Shown: positions 49,101 through 59,576, counted from the first letter of the stretch. The stretch is DNA of 64,000 nt from Neolentinus lepideus HHB14362 ss-1 (GCA_001632425.1 KV425561.1:62001-126000); one strand, 5' to 3'. A program made the numbers and translations. The notes: generated by a model not told the origin, from the letters alone.

Positions 49101-49551
49101 CTCATGGTCAATGGCGGGCTGCACGATGTCCAGTCCAGCAGGTCTAGCAGGAGCAGGACAAGGGATGGGGTGGTCAGTGACTGGGGCAAATGACACAGCA
49201 GGCCTGCCTCGATGACGATTTGCTGGTGGAGGAGCTACAACGGGGACTTGGTGAGGTGCCAGCAGGACATTCTCGCCATGCGATGCATCGGGATGTCCTA
49301 CTGACACCGGTGCTACTGTGTTATTCCTCGTATGCCGAGGCCGAGTGCGTGGTTGTGCTGGGGCAGGTGGCAGTGGAGGGGATGGGTTGTGTATAGCAAC
49401 ACATCCTGATTCACGTGTTAGCAAGCGCCGCGTTCTCAGGCAATGGGTCTTGCTCACCAGCAACTTGGAATTCCATCTGTAATGCCCCGCCTGGTAGAGA
49501 AGTCGCAGCAGGATGGCTTCTGGTAGCACACCGAGTTCGTGGCTGAGCCAT
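46139..49551 (-). CDS. hAT transposase with one in-frame stop
   Basis: Cut-and-paste transposase. The likely start at 49551 (MAQPRTRCATRSHPAATSLP) leads into a Pro-rich N-terminal region. A BED-type zinc finger follows: RAARDIWTFFEKQNGRQHCL-FC, then GGLTGTSGMRKHLGEFHPEE. Exons downstream carry LGKISYTMDLWTDKPN (first catalytic Asp region), IGWITLDNASPNDTFVETLE (second Asp), CFPHIVNLACKAVLSAITR (CxxH), DVDTRWSSTLLMIERALLL, and ILNPTWKLSLYSEF. The C-terminal dimerisation domain is YPTIFKLALDILPIQGSAVP, then CVFSSAKETTTDRRSRISPE, ending QEREEGA at 46139. About nine introns with consensus borders are seen. At 46896-46894 a TGA interrupts otherwise good coding sequence (DKLQAYRV, stop, SDVVPAYVLAM), and no spliceosomal intron can remove it. 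This copy is therefore probably non-autonomous now. Confidence 0.85.
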
Positions 49552-50084
49552 AGCCAACGCAGCGTGATTCAGACTTGATCGAACAAGGGTGGATGAGGGT
49601 GTAGCTTCATGGCGGGCTGTCAGGTTTAAATGTTGATGCAAATCATGGTCAATATTAGCCGAAAGACTAGTAAAAACATACCAGAGCTGCACGAACATGC
49701 ACGAGGCTGTCGCTTACACCGTCTTGAGGTAACAGCGGTGAAGTTTCTTCACGAGGTCGTCCTCCAGGCATTGTCGTGGTCATCAGCATGCTGTCAAGGC
49801 CTTACTTCCACTGCTCCCAATGCCCCAAGAGAGAGTAATGATGAAGCAAGACTTGCCGGTGCATTTGACATAGTATACAGCACTCCCGCAGACAATATCT
49901 GCCTTCGAATGTCAGCAATCTCTGTTAATCCCAAAAATGAAGTCAAAGCCACGGTTCCGGCGGTTCAAAACCGGTCTTCGGCAGCTAATTAAAACCGGCA
50001 GACCGGTTAGAGCCATTGCCATTGGTCCTTATTCACCGGTCCCATTGCGGCTCAGTCCGGCACGGCTCACGGTTCCGTGCCGTG

Positions 50085-50098
50085 CCGTGGCAACACTA
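50085..50098 (-). repeat. hAT right terminal inverted repeat
   Basis: CCGTGGCAACACTA on the plus strand, the exact inverse of the left end; preceded by CCGTGCCGTG-type sub-terminal repeats. Confidence 0.9.
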
Positions 50099-50106
50099 CG
50101 TGTGGG
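50099..50106. repeat. Right 8-bp target-site duplication of the hAT element
   Basis: CGTGTGGG immediately after the right terminal repeat, identical to 45536-45543. Confidence 0.92.
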
Positions 50107-50238
50107 TTACGTCACGTGGTTCTTTCGTGACACCTGCGATCTAATACATACCGTCCTCGGTTCGAACCTGCTTCTTGGCATATTGGATACCTTGCCCGTT
50201 AAACTCCTTCCATAGTTAAGAACGACAACGCCACAACA

Positions 50239-51044
50239 ATGCGCCGCGCACAGAGCGTCCGACACTATACCAGACCGTCTCTGGCTTTGGGTGCCGATGA
50301 CTTAGGGATGTTGAAAGAGAGTCCTGATGAATCAAATGAAGACGTTTTGCGGCGACAACTACTAGAGAAGGACCGAGAACTTGACAAAGTGTGTGTCGTT
50401 GCTATCCTTCCCTGATACACTTATTCTTAATATTGCCGACCAAAAGCTTCACGCCCAGATACAATCGTTGCAAGCCCAACTAACAGTTAGGCCGCCACTC
50501 GAGGCCGTCCAAGAACTACAAAGGGAGCACAAGAATCTAGAGCTATTGCTACAGGGCACGCAACGAGAGAACGAGCGATGCATGGCTGAGCTGGAGAGGT
50601 ACGAGGGTCATTCGCTCCTCTAGAATTGTCGACTGAATCGTACCATATCAGAGGGAGGAATAGAGAGAAAATGTTGGAGAAAGAGCTGGAGAAGCTAGCA
50701 GGTATTAACTGGCAGGCACGCAACCACGTCCTCTCGTGCAGTCTGCAGTGGCTAATGTTTGTTTCATACCCAACCAGTCAAGTTTAGGCCTCCCGTCCTC
50801 TGCCTTCTCTACCCGATTAGGACCCAATCACAATGCCCCATCATCCTCGCAATCAGACGCTCCCTCCCAAGCCGCCGTCGAGGAGACAATGGCACATATC
50901 GATCAAGTGAAGCTGCTCATCCTCGGCATGGAGCAACGGCTGCAAGCCAGGGAAGACAAACTCGTCCAGAGTATTGACAGAGCCCAGGCCGAAGGTCGCC
51001 GATTCGAAGACCTTAGGAAGGAGATGGTGGCTGGGCAGACGTGA
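50239..51044 (+). CDS. Coiled-coil protein, unknown
   Basis: The start at 50239 gives MRRAQSVRHYTRPSLALGAD, then DEDVLRRQ-like heptads leading to LLEKDRELDK and a GTGTGT donor. Further exons read LHAQIQSLQAQLTVRPPLEA, VQELQREHKNLELLLQGTQR, and ENERCMAELER. A short exon RNREKMLEKELEKLAG follows. The last exon has a Ser-rich linker, then DQVKLLILGMEQRLQAREDK and SIDRAQAEGRRFEDLRKEM, stopping at 51044. Heptad leucines and many Glu/Lys/Gln indicate two coiled coils. A GTGAGC at 51041 might splice on to further exons, so the 3' end is uncertain. The family is not recognised; structural or cytoskeletal adaptor roles are possible. The hAT insertion lies about 140 bases upstream of the ATG and may have changed its promoter. 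Confidence 0.65.
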
Positions 51045-52610
51045 GCTTGCCCTACTATTTCGTTACTCATACTGCATCTTTCCTGCATTTTTATGTCCTG
51101 TCTGTACAATATTGTATTATATCAGTTGTTCCTGTCGTCCGAGCGCTAACCGTCACAGTGCGAACGCTCGTCAACAAAGTTGACCCGCAGTCCCTAGTAA
51201 GGCGTGGAGTTTCACTGCTGCCGTGGCGAACGCCCGCTGGCCTCTATTCGAATCTTAAAGTTGAAAGTTACACAAGACTACGAATATATCAGCCACCTAA
51301 CTGGGAACCACATGGACATGCGATGAACTAAAACTGAAGATGGAATTGCACCCGCGCGGTAATGCCGACAGCTTCCCATGGAGCATTTAGAAAGACAGTA
51401 AGCTACAAAGAACCAAGTTACCCAAGAGACCTTTGAGGATAGTCGTAGCATAAATAGCACGAGGGCGGAGAATGCACCCAGTTATCTTGCATCATGTTCC
51501 ACGGAAGTTCTGATAGACGCGTTGTCAGCACTGGCGATTGCACTTACATGTTAGTCCAGAAGATACTCGGCGACATATGACCTGAGAGGTAGTGAGTGCA
51601 TACAATATCATAGAACCTTGAATGAAGGCTGAGACGTGGCAAGAGCGGAATGACGGATTGGCTTAAATGCATCCCCTGAGGGCATAGAGCTGAGCAACGG
51701 GGGCACGAACGGTACATGCCGCTTGGGTATAGAGAAGAACACGAAGCCTCGGATTCCTCACCATGCCATCTTCCTTCTAATGGCAATCAAAATAGCGCAC
51801 CGCAGGCAAGGGCGATGTGATGTTGGGGACTCCTTCCAGGAACACACGGCGTACACCTGCGCGCGCCTATGGTCATTTGAGATGGGAAGGAGTGACGGCG
51901 TCTTGGCGTACTGACGAGCAAAGCCTGCTGGAACGATCAGAGTCTAGTACAGACCAGTGCAGCCCATGGCGCACGCAGGGTCGGGGCGGGGGAAGGTGAT
52001 CAGCTTTGAGCGCACAACCCCGCACGTGACACCTGTGGAGTAAGGATGAGGTATAGTTGCAGTCAGAGTCGATGATATCATGCTTGCCCAGGGATAACAT
52101 ACGTCCGACCCCTTCTTCTTCTGCGTTTCCTATATCCAGCGTCAAGGTGGTGCTTTGCCGGTGTCGCAAGTTGTTCCTGTTTTCTTGCGAAGTGCTATTG
52201 TGGAGTGGAGCAAGAACACACGATGTCGAGTAGTATACATCCTGCTCTTTATACTCCAAGGGGTCGGGATTATCGTCCGAGCGCATGGGTGCTCGGTGCA
52301 ACGCCATCGAAATGCAGAAGGTTAAGCACCTGATGATGGGAGTCGTTCGTCGGCAGAAGCTCTTCAGCAAAGCCTGTGCACCATCCCGCATTCCCCATAC
52401 CCAAGTTGGCGCGTCGTTCGCATCAGTAAGTTATGATGGCCTACGAAAGGAGAGCCAACTCACTAGTGTCGTCCAGTTTGGGAAGAGCTCAATTGGCATT
52501 TGTGCTAGGAAGTGACCACGCATTTAGTAACTAGTGGTGGAGCACCGAAGAGCAATGAATACCGAAGGTCGTCCTTCTCTTCTCGCTTTTCGTGCTTCCA
52601 AGACCGATTA
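51045..52610. other. Intergenic, no convincing gene
   Basis: About 1.57 kb. A 172-codon minus-strand ORF (52391-51873) is the largest open frame; it is rich in Ser, Arg, His and Cys and shows no domain, so it is not called. A 96-codon plus ORF (51041-51331) could be a further exon of the coiled-coil gene but does not continue its heptads. Confidence 0.4.
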
Positions 52611-53090
52611 TAGCAAGGAGGGGATGCACAGATTTGTCGATATCCTTGCGCAGACCGTCCGTTTCTTCGAGACAAATATCCGCAAACCTGAAAGAGTGTG
52701 GAGCAACTTGGCTGAGCTAGTGGCGCAGATACGGAGAGCAAGGCCTTCTATTAGCCTATTCGCGGATACCAAATCGGGATACCAACACGAACCCTGGCTG
52801 AAGCCGTACGGGCAATATCTTCCTTCGCCTGGACGGCGGCATACACACGTAAGGAGAGGATGTCCAGAATTGTCAGTATACTTGCGCAGACCGTCCGTGT
52901 CGATACATAGATATCCTTGAACCTGGAGCGGATTGGGTGAGCTGGTGGCGCAGATACGACTAGAGTACCTTCTAGCCTGTTCGCGATACTGGTCCACTAA
53001 GTACCAACACGAGGTCGTATGGCCAGCGTCTCCCTTTGGCATGCACACGTAAACCTCTTGATGCGTCTCCAGAGCGCGGAGCGGAGGGCC
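52611..53090. repeat. Tandem duplication, about 236-bp period, imperfect
   Basis: Two diverged units follow each other. GCAGACCGTCCGT recurs at 52650 and 52886, GAGCTAGTGGCGCAGATACG at about 52716 has its match GAGCTGGTGGCGCAGATACG at about 52940, and ACCAACACGA recurs at about 52781 and 53006. The spacing is 225-236 bases. A third partial unit (ATGCACACGTAAAC versus ATACACACGTAAGG) may follow. A 188-codon minus-strand ORF spans the units and repeats ICATSS; it looks like a by-product. Confidence 0.7.
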
Positions 53091-53877
53091 ACAAGCTTCC
53101 GCCCGAGTCTGTCGAACAGGAGACACTTCAGAGTTGGGATAACCGCGGGCGGAACCATAAAGTCGCCTTTCCATACCTTCCTTTCAAACAAGTATCGAGA
53201 CTCACGTGTTTGAATTCAGAATACAACACAATGTCGCCAGTATACCCTCGGACGAAAGCCACATGAACGTACTTCCCTTTATGTTGTTTCGTCGCATCAG
53301 ATATCTCGAGTCAGACTGGGTGCGCCGATGTTAGAGCAGTCTCCATGAAAGAGTCTCCAGGTGATAAGATACGTGTCTTCACTCCATTCCACTCCGGAAT
53401 ACTTGCAAGAATGGTTACGTTCTTCACATAAACGAGAAGTCTCGACGTCAGTGTGTACTAGCGCAAGCACGCCACAGGCAGTAGCACGCACCATGCACGG
53501 ATGGTAACGAAACTTCGCCCCGGTCCGCGGAGAGTTCGTTTCCCTTGAAATTGAACCGCCAAAGACTCGACGTCAGCGAACTTCGGGACCACCTTGTCAG
53601 CCTCCGAGCCTAAGGCCTAACCGCCCATCCTCATCGTCAGCGGCGCACATATGTCGACAGCAGCGGCCGCAATAGTGCAAGTTCGCCGACGTGACCGGAC
53701 GGTTGTCGCCTCCATCACATATATGGCATCCCCCCACCAAACACGATCCTTCTTTTCTGAACAGGCATCGCCCGGCCTTGGTGAGAACGATCGCGCATCA
53801 ATCGACCCCACGATAAATCACATCAGTACCCGAGAGCTCACAACACAATCGAAATCCCGATAATCCCGACCCCAATA

Positions 53878-54412
53878 CAGTCGACTCTCTCATAACCCAT
53901 ACGGGTCCGTGGACGTCCCAAAGTATGGGTTATTGCAGAGTATGGGTTGCGAGAGAGGTCATTAAAATACAAATTATATATATACAGGAATTAATACTAT
54001 TAGAAGGTTCTATAATATCATGAATGAGTGTTTCGAGCAAAGTAATCGGTAATCTGGCATCGAGAACTGATTCCAGCTCCCTGATTTGCTCATCCACGTG
54101 ACTTCCTCATCTGATATGTGGTGACATGAAGGGTTGTGAGCAGCATCCGGTCCCTTCCGAGTATCAGAACATATAAGTTTCGGCTATAGAACTAATATTT
54201 CTGGTCTATTATCGCATCAAGTATAGTAAATTCTACCCAAAATGAAATAAATGTATGGGTTATGATTGGCTGAGAAGCCATGGGTTATGGAGTATTACAG
54301 AGATATGGGTTGTCACGTAAATTAATTAGGAACCAACTCGGTGGACGCAAAAATGTATGGGTTAGAACAGAGTATGGGTTGTTAGAGAGATGGGTTATGA
54401 GAGAGTCGACTG
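53878..54412. mobile_element. Pogo/Tc1-mariner-like MITE
   Basis: A 535-bp element with perfect inverted ends of at least 23 bases that begin CAGTCGACTCTCTCATAA, flanked by TA on both sides (53876-53877 and 54413-54414). CAGT...GACTCTC ends and TA duplication are typical of pogo/Tigger-like elements. Inside, the word TATGGGTT (or ATGGGTTAT) recurs at least eight times, in inverted and direct orientation near the ends, as possible transposase-binding sites. The centre is AT-rich and has no coding capacity, so it depends on a transposase elsewhere. Confidence 0.88.
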
Positions 54413-54835
54413 TAGATAACAAACCGGGAGGAGAGCCTAGACGGTAGACCGGTATTATAAGCAAGGCAGAGCAGACCTGTCACATCGGTGGGGGGAGATT
54501 AGCGGTGCGTTCGTAGGAACGGAGCGTATGTGGGATTTGTCGGCGCCTCTCCTCCTCTGTCATACCATCCAGTGTAAAAGGGGGGCACCGCGCCTGAGAT
54601 CTGAGAACCGGCAGTCACCCGAGTATGTATGTGAATAAGCCTCGAGTTGTGCAGGCGAACCCAGGCTGTCTCGTGCTAAGAGAAAGAACGAGGAGAATAG
54701 AAAACAAGCGCGCGATGATTCATACCTCAGGAGGCGGGTGCTCTAGAGATCGGTTCGCCGCAAGCCACGGGACAGCGCTAGCCCTCGCACATTTGTATCC
54801 AGCCGCCCCCGACGAATTAGGCTCGTGACCATCCA

Positions 54836-54857
54836 CCTCCAGCGCAGTCGCTGGAGG
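54836..54857. repeat. Short perfect hairpin
   Basis: CCTCCAGCG, a four-base loop CAGT, then CGCTGGAGG: a nine-base perfect stem. Function unknown. Confidence 0.6.
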
Positions 54858-55035
54858 TCTGCTATGAGAGGGTGGTTACGAGCCTACCGACGAATGCGGG
54901 GCACCCGGCTCCGAGGGCGGATCAGATCCGATACGTAGCCTCGATCTCAGATCCAACTTGTGATCTCTTATCTAATCTCACCGGTTGGTCTAAATTTGTC
55001 CCCGGCCCTATGTGTACGATGACCTCAGGGGTGGC

Positions 55036-55190
55036 ATCGGTCGGCGATGGAATATACAAACTGGCACCGTTCGGCGATGGAATAGACTCCCTTCGCCGAT
55101 GGAATAAAGACTCCCTGAGGCAATGGAATAAATGACTCCCTGAGGCAATGGAATAAAAGACACCCCTCGGCGTGGAATAAGACACCCACA
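55036..55190. repeat. Minisatellite with GGAATA core
   Basis: Six or seven tandem, imperfect units of about 24-30 bases sharing (C/G)GCRATGGAATA followed by GACTCCCT-type spacers. Two neighbouring units (CTGAGGCAATGGAATAAA) are almost identical. Confidence 0.75.
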
Positions 55191-57285
55191 GCGCAGAAAA
55201 TTTGCTGGCAGGCTGTCAGAGAACCCAAGCTAGCGTACTACTTATAAGCTCTGAACTCTATCCGATTCCCAGCGCGCCATTACATGGGGGGGAACGATCG
55301 GGAATGATGGATGCACGGAAGAAAAAGAAAGTCGAATGATGATCTCACGTCCACGGCGGGCGAGTGGGAATTGGGAGGGGACGCTGGGGATTGGGATTCG
55401 GAGGTCTATCTATAGTATCTGATGCGACCCACCCCTGTCCAAAGGCGCCCCCACAGAGGTTATGCGGTAAAGATCACGCACGCACACGCATATATATTCC
55501 TTCTTTCTTCACGAGTCTGGATTTTCGCCGAGAACGACGTCCCTCGCAGCAGGGTCTGGCTTGACACGCTCTAGACCAAGACAAGAGCGGAGGTAAGGAA
55601 CGCACAGCCCTGGACAGAACGAGGTGCAGTTCGGCGGTAGGGAGACACAGCGCGCCCGTTCTGAGGTGGCGACTCCCATTCACTCTACAGCACAGTCTAG
55701 ATTCCCTGCTGTCACTTTGTTATCCCGTAACGGAGATGACAGCGCCCCCCCTCGGGACGTCACCACGTCAAGACAAGATCAGATTCGCAGAGTTCAGATG
55801 GGGGAATGCGCGCGCCTGCGGGGGAGAATGGGTCGGCCGGGTATTGTCGACGTATCGGAGGTGGCGTCCGAGATGGAATGGATGGGGTGGATATCGGAGG
55901 CACGGCCAAGGAGCGAGTCACTGTTCCTTTGCATACGGGGGGGAGCACGAACGAACGAACAAATCAAGGTCGAGGGTCCCTGTCAGAGGAGAGCCACAGG
56001 TCGCGAGGGAATTGTCGTACGGAGGTGGCGTCCGATTGCAGTGTGCGGGTGTCAGCCTGCCGCGCCACACAGACGGCGGACATTGTACGAGCATGGATGG
56101 CACTCCTCTCCAGCCCTGTATACCTGCGAATGAGGGCAGCAGCGCTCAGTGGGTACGAACGAGAGCGGATACACACGCAGCGCATAAAGACTCCAGCTCC
56201 TGCCCATCCGGCGTCGGCGTGCAAGACGACGCACCTCGGCAAGAAACTCTGCGCAAGACGCGGGACACAAGCAGGGCCCCGAAATGTGCTCATGTACGCA
56301 TCTGGTAGCCGTCTGTGGGGCACAGGCTGAGGATCGTTTTCATCCAGGTTTCGGACTTGGGAGAGAGAGGCGGAATGCCTCGTAGGCCGCTCACAGTTGA
56401 AGGTTTGGTGCGAGAAGGGGCGCAGAGTCGATCCGCGAGACCGAGGGTGAGTACCCTTTTCATACCGGACCGCGGGCCTGTGCGTGGGCAGCGATCGTCA
56501 ATGTCTGAGGGAGGAGAGGGAGCAGTGACGTGGGATCGGGTCGGGGATGTCGAGTGTAGTCTTGAATATTATGTTCTGTCGTGGGGAAGGGCGATCGCCG
56601 TGAGCAGCTATTGTATCTTATCGTGGTGGGTAGTTCGTCTTCATCTCGCGCCATGTTCGCCCGGATTGGCCGCGAATCCTGCCACGATCTGATCAGCCGT
56701 GCCACTATCAATATGAACGCGAATTGAAATAGATACAATGCAACGATAGGAAGGGTGGCGCGGGGGATGTCGGGGCCAGAGGATGCGCGCACGCTATAGA
56801 TGGACGGTGCCGGGGAGCGAGGCGGTATGTCCGGGCGATCTGCCCAACAAGCGCGGGGTCGTCGTGGAGAGGGCGGGCTGGGGAAGTGGGCGAGATAAAA
56901 GGGGAGATGTGTCTGCGGGGAAGTCTGGGGCCATGATGTATACGGGGAAATAGAGACTACAAGCCTCTGGAGGAGTGGAGCGCTGTGGCGGTGGTCATCC
57001 GAATGTGGCAATAAGGCACGAGATGAGTGTGGGAGAGGAAGTGCGGACCGAAAATGAGCTTGCGTGTCCAAAAGCGGGAATTTGCTATTGCTGTGGAGCG
57101 GGAGTGGTTCTGGGTGCAGTCTCAGATCTTTTGGAAGAAGAATGGACCATCGCACCTATATTAACGCCCGCTATCTGGCCACTCCCATATCTCTGCTCTG
57201 CAGACCGTCCCTCTCCTCAACGAAACCTGTACACATAAGCAGGACGTCACTGACGACGCTGCTGGCATCCCTCCTCTCATCCGTC

Positions 57286-59289
57286 ATGGTCTACTCAACC
57301 CCTGCCAACGACTCGGCCACCGCATTTCGGCCACAACACCGCCGCACCCGGTCGTCGGGCGCCACCTTTTCCAACGAACGCACCGACGGCGCCTTTGTCT
57401 CGCTCGGCGCCCTCCCCCGCCGCAAAGCCGTCCCCGCCAAGAAATTCCACTTTCGCTCCGCCGACGACGACGATGACGACGCCTTTCCCCCGCCCCTCGA
57501 CGCCGTCACCAGAAAAGCCTCTCCAACACTAAACTCGCTCGGCCTCTACACCGAAACCCTCCGCTCCTCTCCACAGCCCCATTTCAATGTCCCCTTTCCC
57601 CGCCAGTCCCCCAGCGGCCCGCCGTCCCCGCACCCCTTCTCTCCGCGCCCCTCGCTCATGCAGCGCACGCCCTCCTCGCCGCTCATCCGCCTCTCCAACG
57701 GCAAGCCCCTAAAATCCTCCCTCAAATCCTCCCACTCCTCCCCCAACATCCCCGCCCTCCACATCCGCACCCAGTCCGCGCCCGCCACGCCCTCCGCCAA
57801 GTCTGTCCACTTTGGCGACGAAGACGAGGACGAGGACGAGCGCCCCATCGAGCAGATCCGCCTCTTCAAGTCCTCCGGCAAGCCCGCGAACTTGCTCTCG
57901 TTCAAGCCCGGCGAGGACACCGAGACAGAGACAGAGGCCGAGTCTGCCGCCTACCCCTTCCCCACCATGCCCTCTGCCCCCTCCCCCCCTTCCTCGCACT
58001 GGGAACTCGACTTTAGCTCGGCCCCCGCCTTTGCGATACCCAAGTCCGCGCCCTCGCCGTACGCAAACATCCACCTCGAGGCCGTCGCGCTCCCGAAGAC
58101 GCGCCCGTACACACTGCGCGGGAGCGTCCTCGTGCGCAACCTCTCCTTCGAAAAGACCGTCGCCGTGCGCTTCACGCTCGACGACTGGCAGACGACGTCC
58201 GAGGTCCTCTGCAAGCACGTCGTGTCCCTCCCCAGCCTGCCCCCTCCGTTCCCGGGGACGCGCACGGTGGGCGACGCGGTGGGTATCGTTGCCTCGCATT
58301 CCCCGCGATCGCGAGTGTCTGACGACGGCGGAGAGCCGCTGTGGGACCGCTTCAGCTTTGTCGTCCGCCTCGAGGACTACGAGCACCGCCTGAATGAGCG
58401 CACGCTGTTCATGGTCGCGCGATACACCGCGCCCGGGGTGGGCGAGTGGTGGGACAATAATGACGGGCGGAATTATAAGGTTGGGTTTAAGAAGACGACT
58501 ACGCCTGCACCTGCACCTACACACGCGGAGCCGAGCTCGCCGGTGCTCAGTGCGAGTCAGCAGGGGAGCTTTAGGGCGCCGAGTACGCTGCGGTCGACGC
58601 CGGTGACGAGGGGTGATGTGAAGCCCGCCGCGAACTCGGGCTTGCCTGCGGTGATGCCTTTGCCTCAGCGCCAGGGCCCGGCGATGAAGCTCAAGCTCGC
58701 GAATTACGCTGCGCCGGGGTCGGTGCCGAGTGTGGGGATGGCGCCTCCGGTTGCCGCTGGGCGGGTGTGTTCTGATAGTGGCAGCGGGAGGCTGAGTCCT
58801 ATCGAGTTTGGGAGCCCGAAGGAGGAGAGGGAGCGGGAGGAGAGGATTGAGGATGTGGAGAGGGAGTGGAGGGAGGGGTTTTATTGGGATGGACGGTATA
58901 TGCGTGAGGAGGAGGAGGGGGAGGGGGAGAAGAGGGTGGAGGTGAAGATGGTGGGGGAGATTGTGGGGGGGCAGTTTGTGAGCAGCGTTGTGGAGAGGAA
59001 GGAGGGGAAGGAGGATATCCCTACGCCGAGTATGAGCAGCGCGGAGAGCTCGCCGCCGGATAGCGGGGTGACGACGCCCGTGAATGGCGGGATGGCGCCT
59101 GCTGTGAGCGGCGGGGCGCGGGAGAGCACGTACGCGGCGTTTGTGCGGAAGTGGTGTTTTGCGCAGACGGGGACGCGGTGGCTGGACGGGCTTGAGATGG
59201 GCGTGGGCGGGGGCGGGGAGGTTGGGTTTGGGATGGGCATGGGGAGGCGGATGGGGGAGGGGGGTATGGGTGTGGGGACGAGTGCGTGA
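57286..59289 (+). CDS. CBM21 protein with PP1-docking motif, likely glycogen-targeting phosphatase subunit
   Basis: Regulatory subunit expected to bring type-1 protein phosphatase to glycogen or glycogen synthase, as Gac1/Pig1 and animal PPP1R3 do. A single exon of 667 residues starts at 57286 (MVYSTPANDSATAFRPQ); an upstream in-frame ATG at 57064 is unlikely. Residues 1-160 are Ser/Pro rich. KSVHF at about residues 172-176 fits the RVxF PP1-docking motif and is followed by an acidic run (GDEDEDEDE). The CBM21 glycogen-binding domain covers about residues 263-405: LRGSVLVRNLSFEKTVAVRF, DDWQTTSEV, WDRFSFVVRLEDYEHR, and FMVARYTAPGVGEWWDNNDG with NYKVGFKK. The C-terminal 260 residues are low complexity and Gly/Glu rich. 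The third codon positions shift from C-rich at the start to G-rich at the end. Confidence 0.9.
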   Translation: MVYSTPANDSATAFRPQHRRTRSSGATFSNERTDGAFVSLGALPRRKAVPAKKFHFRSADDDDDDAFPPPLDAVTRKASPTLNSLGLYTETLRSSPQPHFNVPFPRQSPSGPPSPHPFSPRPSLMQRTPSSPLIRLSNGKPLKSSLKSSHSSPNIPALHIRTQSAPATPSAKSVHFGDEDEDEDERPIEQIRLFKSSGKPANLLSFKPGEDTETETEAESAAYPFPTMPSAPSPPSSHWELDFSSAPAFAIPKSAPSPYANIHLEAVALPKTRPYTLRGSVLVRNLSFEKTVAVRFTLDDWQTTSEVLCKHVVSLPSLPPPFPGTRTVGDAVGIVASHSPRSRVSDDGGEPLWDRFSFVVRLEDYEHRLNERTLFMVARYTAPGVGEWWDNNDGRNYKVGFKKTTTPAPAPTHAEPSSPVLSASQQGSFRAPSTLRSTPVTRGDVKPAANSGLPAVMPLPQRQGPAMKLKLANYAAPGSVPSVGMAPPVAAGRVCSDSGSGRLSPIEFGSPKEEREREERIEDVEREWREGFYWDGRYMREEEEGEGEKRVEVKMVGEIVGGQFVSSVVERKEGKEDIPTPSMSSAESSPPDSGVTTPVNGGMAPAVSGGARESTYAAFVRKWCFAQTGTRWLDGLEMGVGGGGEVGFGMGMGRRMGEGGMGVGTSA

Positions 59290-59576
59290 TGAGCCTGGTG
59301 TTCTTCTATAGGTGAGTTGGCTTTGGGGTGGTTATGGTGGTGAGATTGGTGCTGACGCTTGGGAAGGTCCGGCCGCGAGTGAATGATCGAAACGCGGTTT
59401 GGATTATCAAAAGGACGTGGATTCGTCAAGGACGTGTGGAGAGACGCTCGGGGCTGCCTTCTTGGGGCGGGCGCCGCCGTGCTTGTGGTGGAGGCCTGCT
59501 TAAAGGGGCGGTCGGCCGGGTCTTGGGTATAGTTATTCGTTATCTGTGGTGCTCTTGGCTCTGTTTCTTGCGTCAA

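Larger units (their letters stand above)
45544..50098 (-). mobile_element. hAT-family DNA transposon
   Basis: A 4555-bp element. Both ends begin TAGTGTTGCCACGG (45544-45557, and inverted at 50085-50098), followed by GC-rich sub-terminal CCGGCACGG-type words. The element is flanked by the perfect direct repeat CGTGTGGG. It carries a multi-exon transposase on the minus strand (46139-49551). The right end lies about 140 bases upstream of the ATG of the coiled-coil gene. Perfect TSD and matching ends argue for a fairly recent insertion. The empty site can be read off as the flanks joined through a single CGTGTGGG. Confidence 0.93.
54415..57285. other. Large GC-rich spacer with local repeats, no gene called
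   Basis: About 2.9 kb. The 55.4-57.2 kb part is GC-rich and has long overlapping ORFs in several frames on both strands (for example 169, 190 and 174 codons at 55624-56330, and 231 codons at 57155-56460). None shows a domain or coherent splicing, and they cover the same DNA in conflicting frames, so they look like chance frames. The last part must hold the promoter of the CBM21 gene. Confidence 0.45.

Noticed and set aside
50150..50180. B-box-like GGTTCGAACCT suggesting a tRNA
   Set aside because: The T stem pairs poorly, there is no A-box upstream at a proper distance, and the region is bounded by the hAT duplication.
51873..52391. 172-codon minus-strand ORF
   Set aside because: No recognisable domain, irregular composition and no supporting introns; might be real but cannot be supported.
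52608..53174. 188-codon minus-strand ORF with repeated ICATSS
   Set aside because: The repetition comes from the underlying tandem DNA duplication; no other sign of coding.
55624..56330. Three overlapping plus-strand ORFs of 169-190 codons
   Set aside because: All three frames are open at once, which reflects high GC content rather than a gene; Arg/Ser/Gly-rich composition without motifs.
56460..57155. 231-codon minus-strand ORF in GC-rich DNA, with a hydrophobic stretch
   Set aside because: Overlaps the promoter of the CBM21 gene, low-complexity Pro/Ser/His content, conflicting long frames on the other strand, and no domain or splice logic.
57709..58524. 271-codon minus-strand ORF opposite the CBM21 gene, and a 193-codon plus-frame ORF
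   Set aside because: Shadows of a GC-rich exon; the CBM21 frame carries the recognisable domain.
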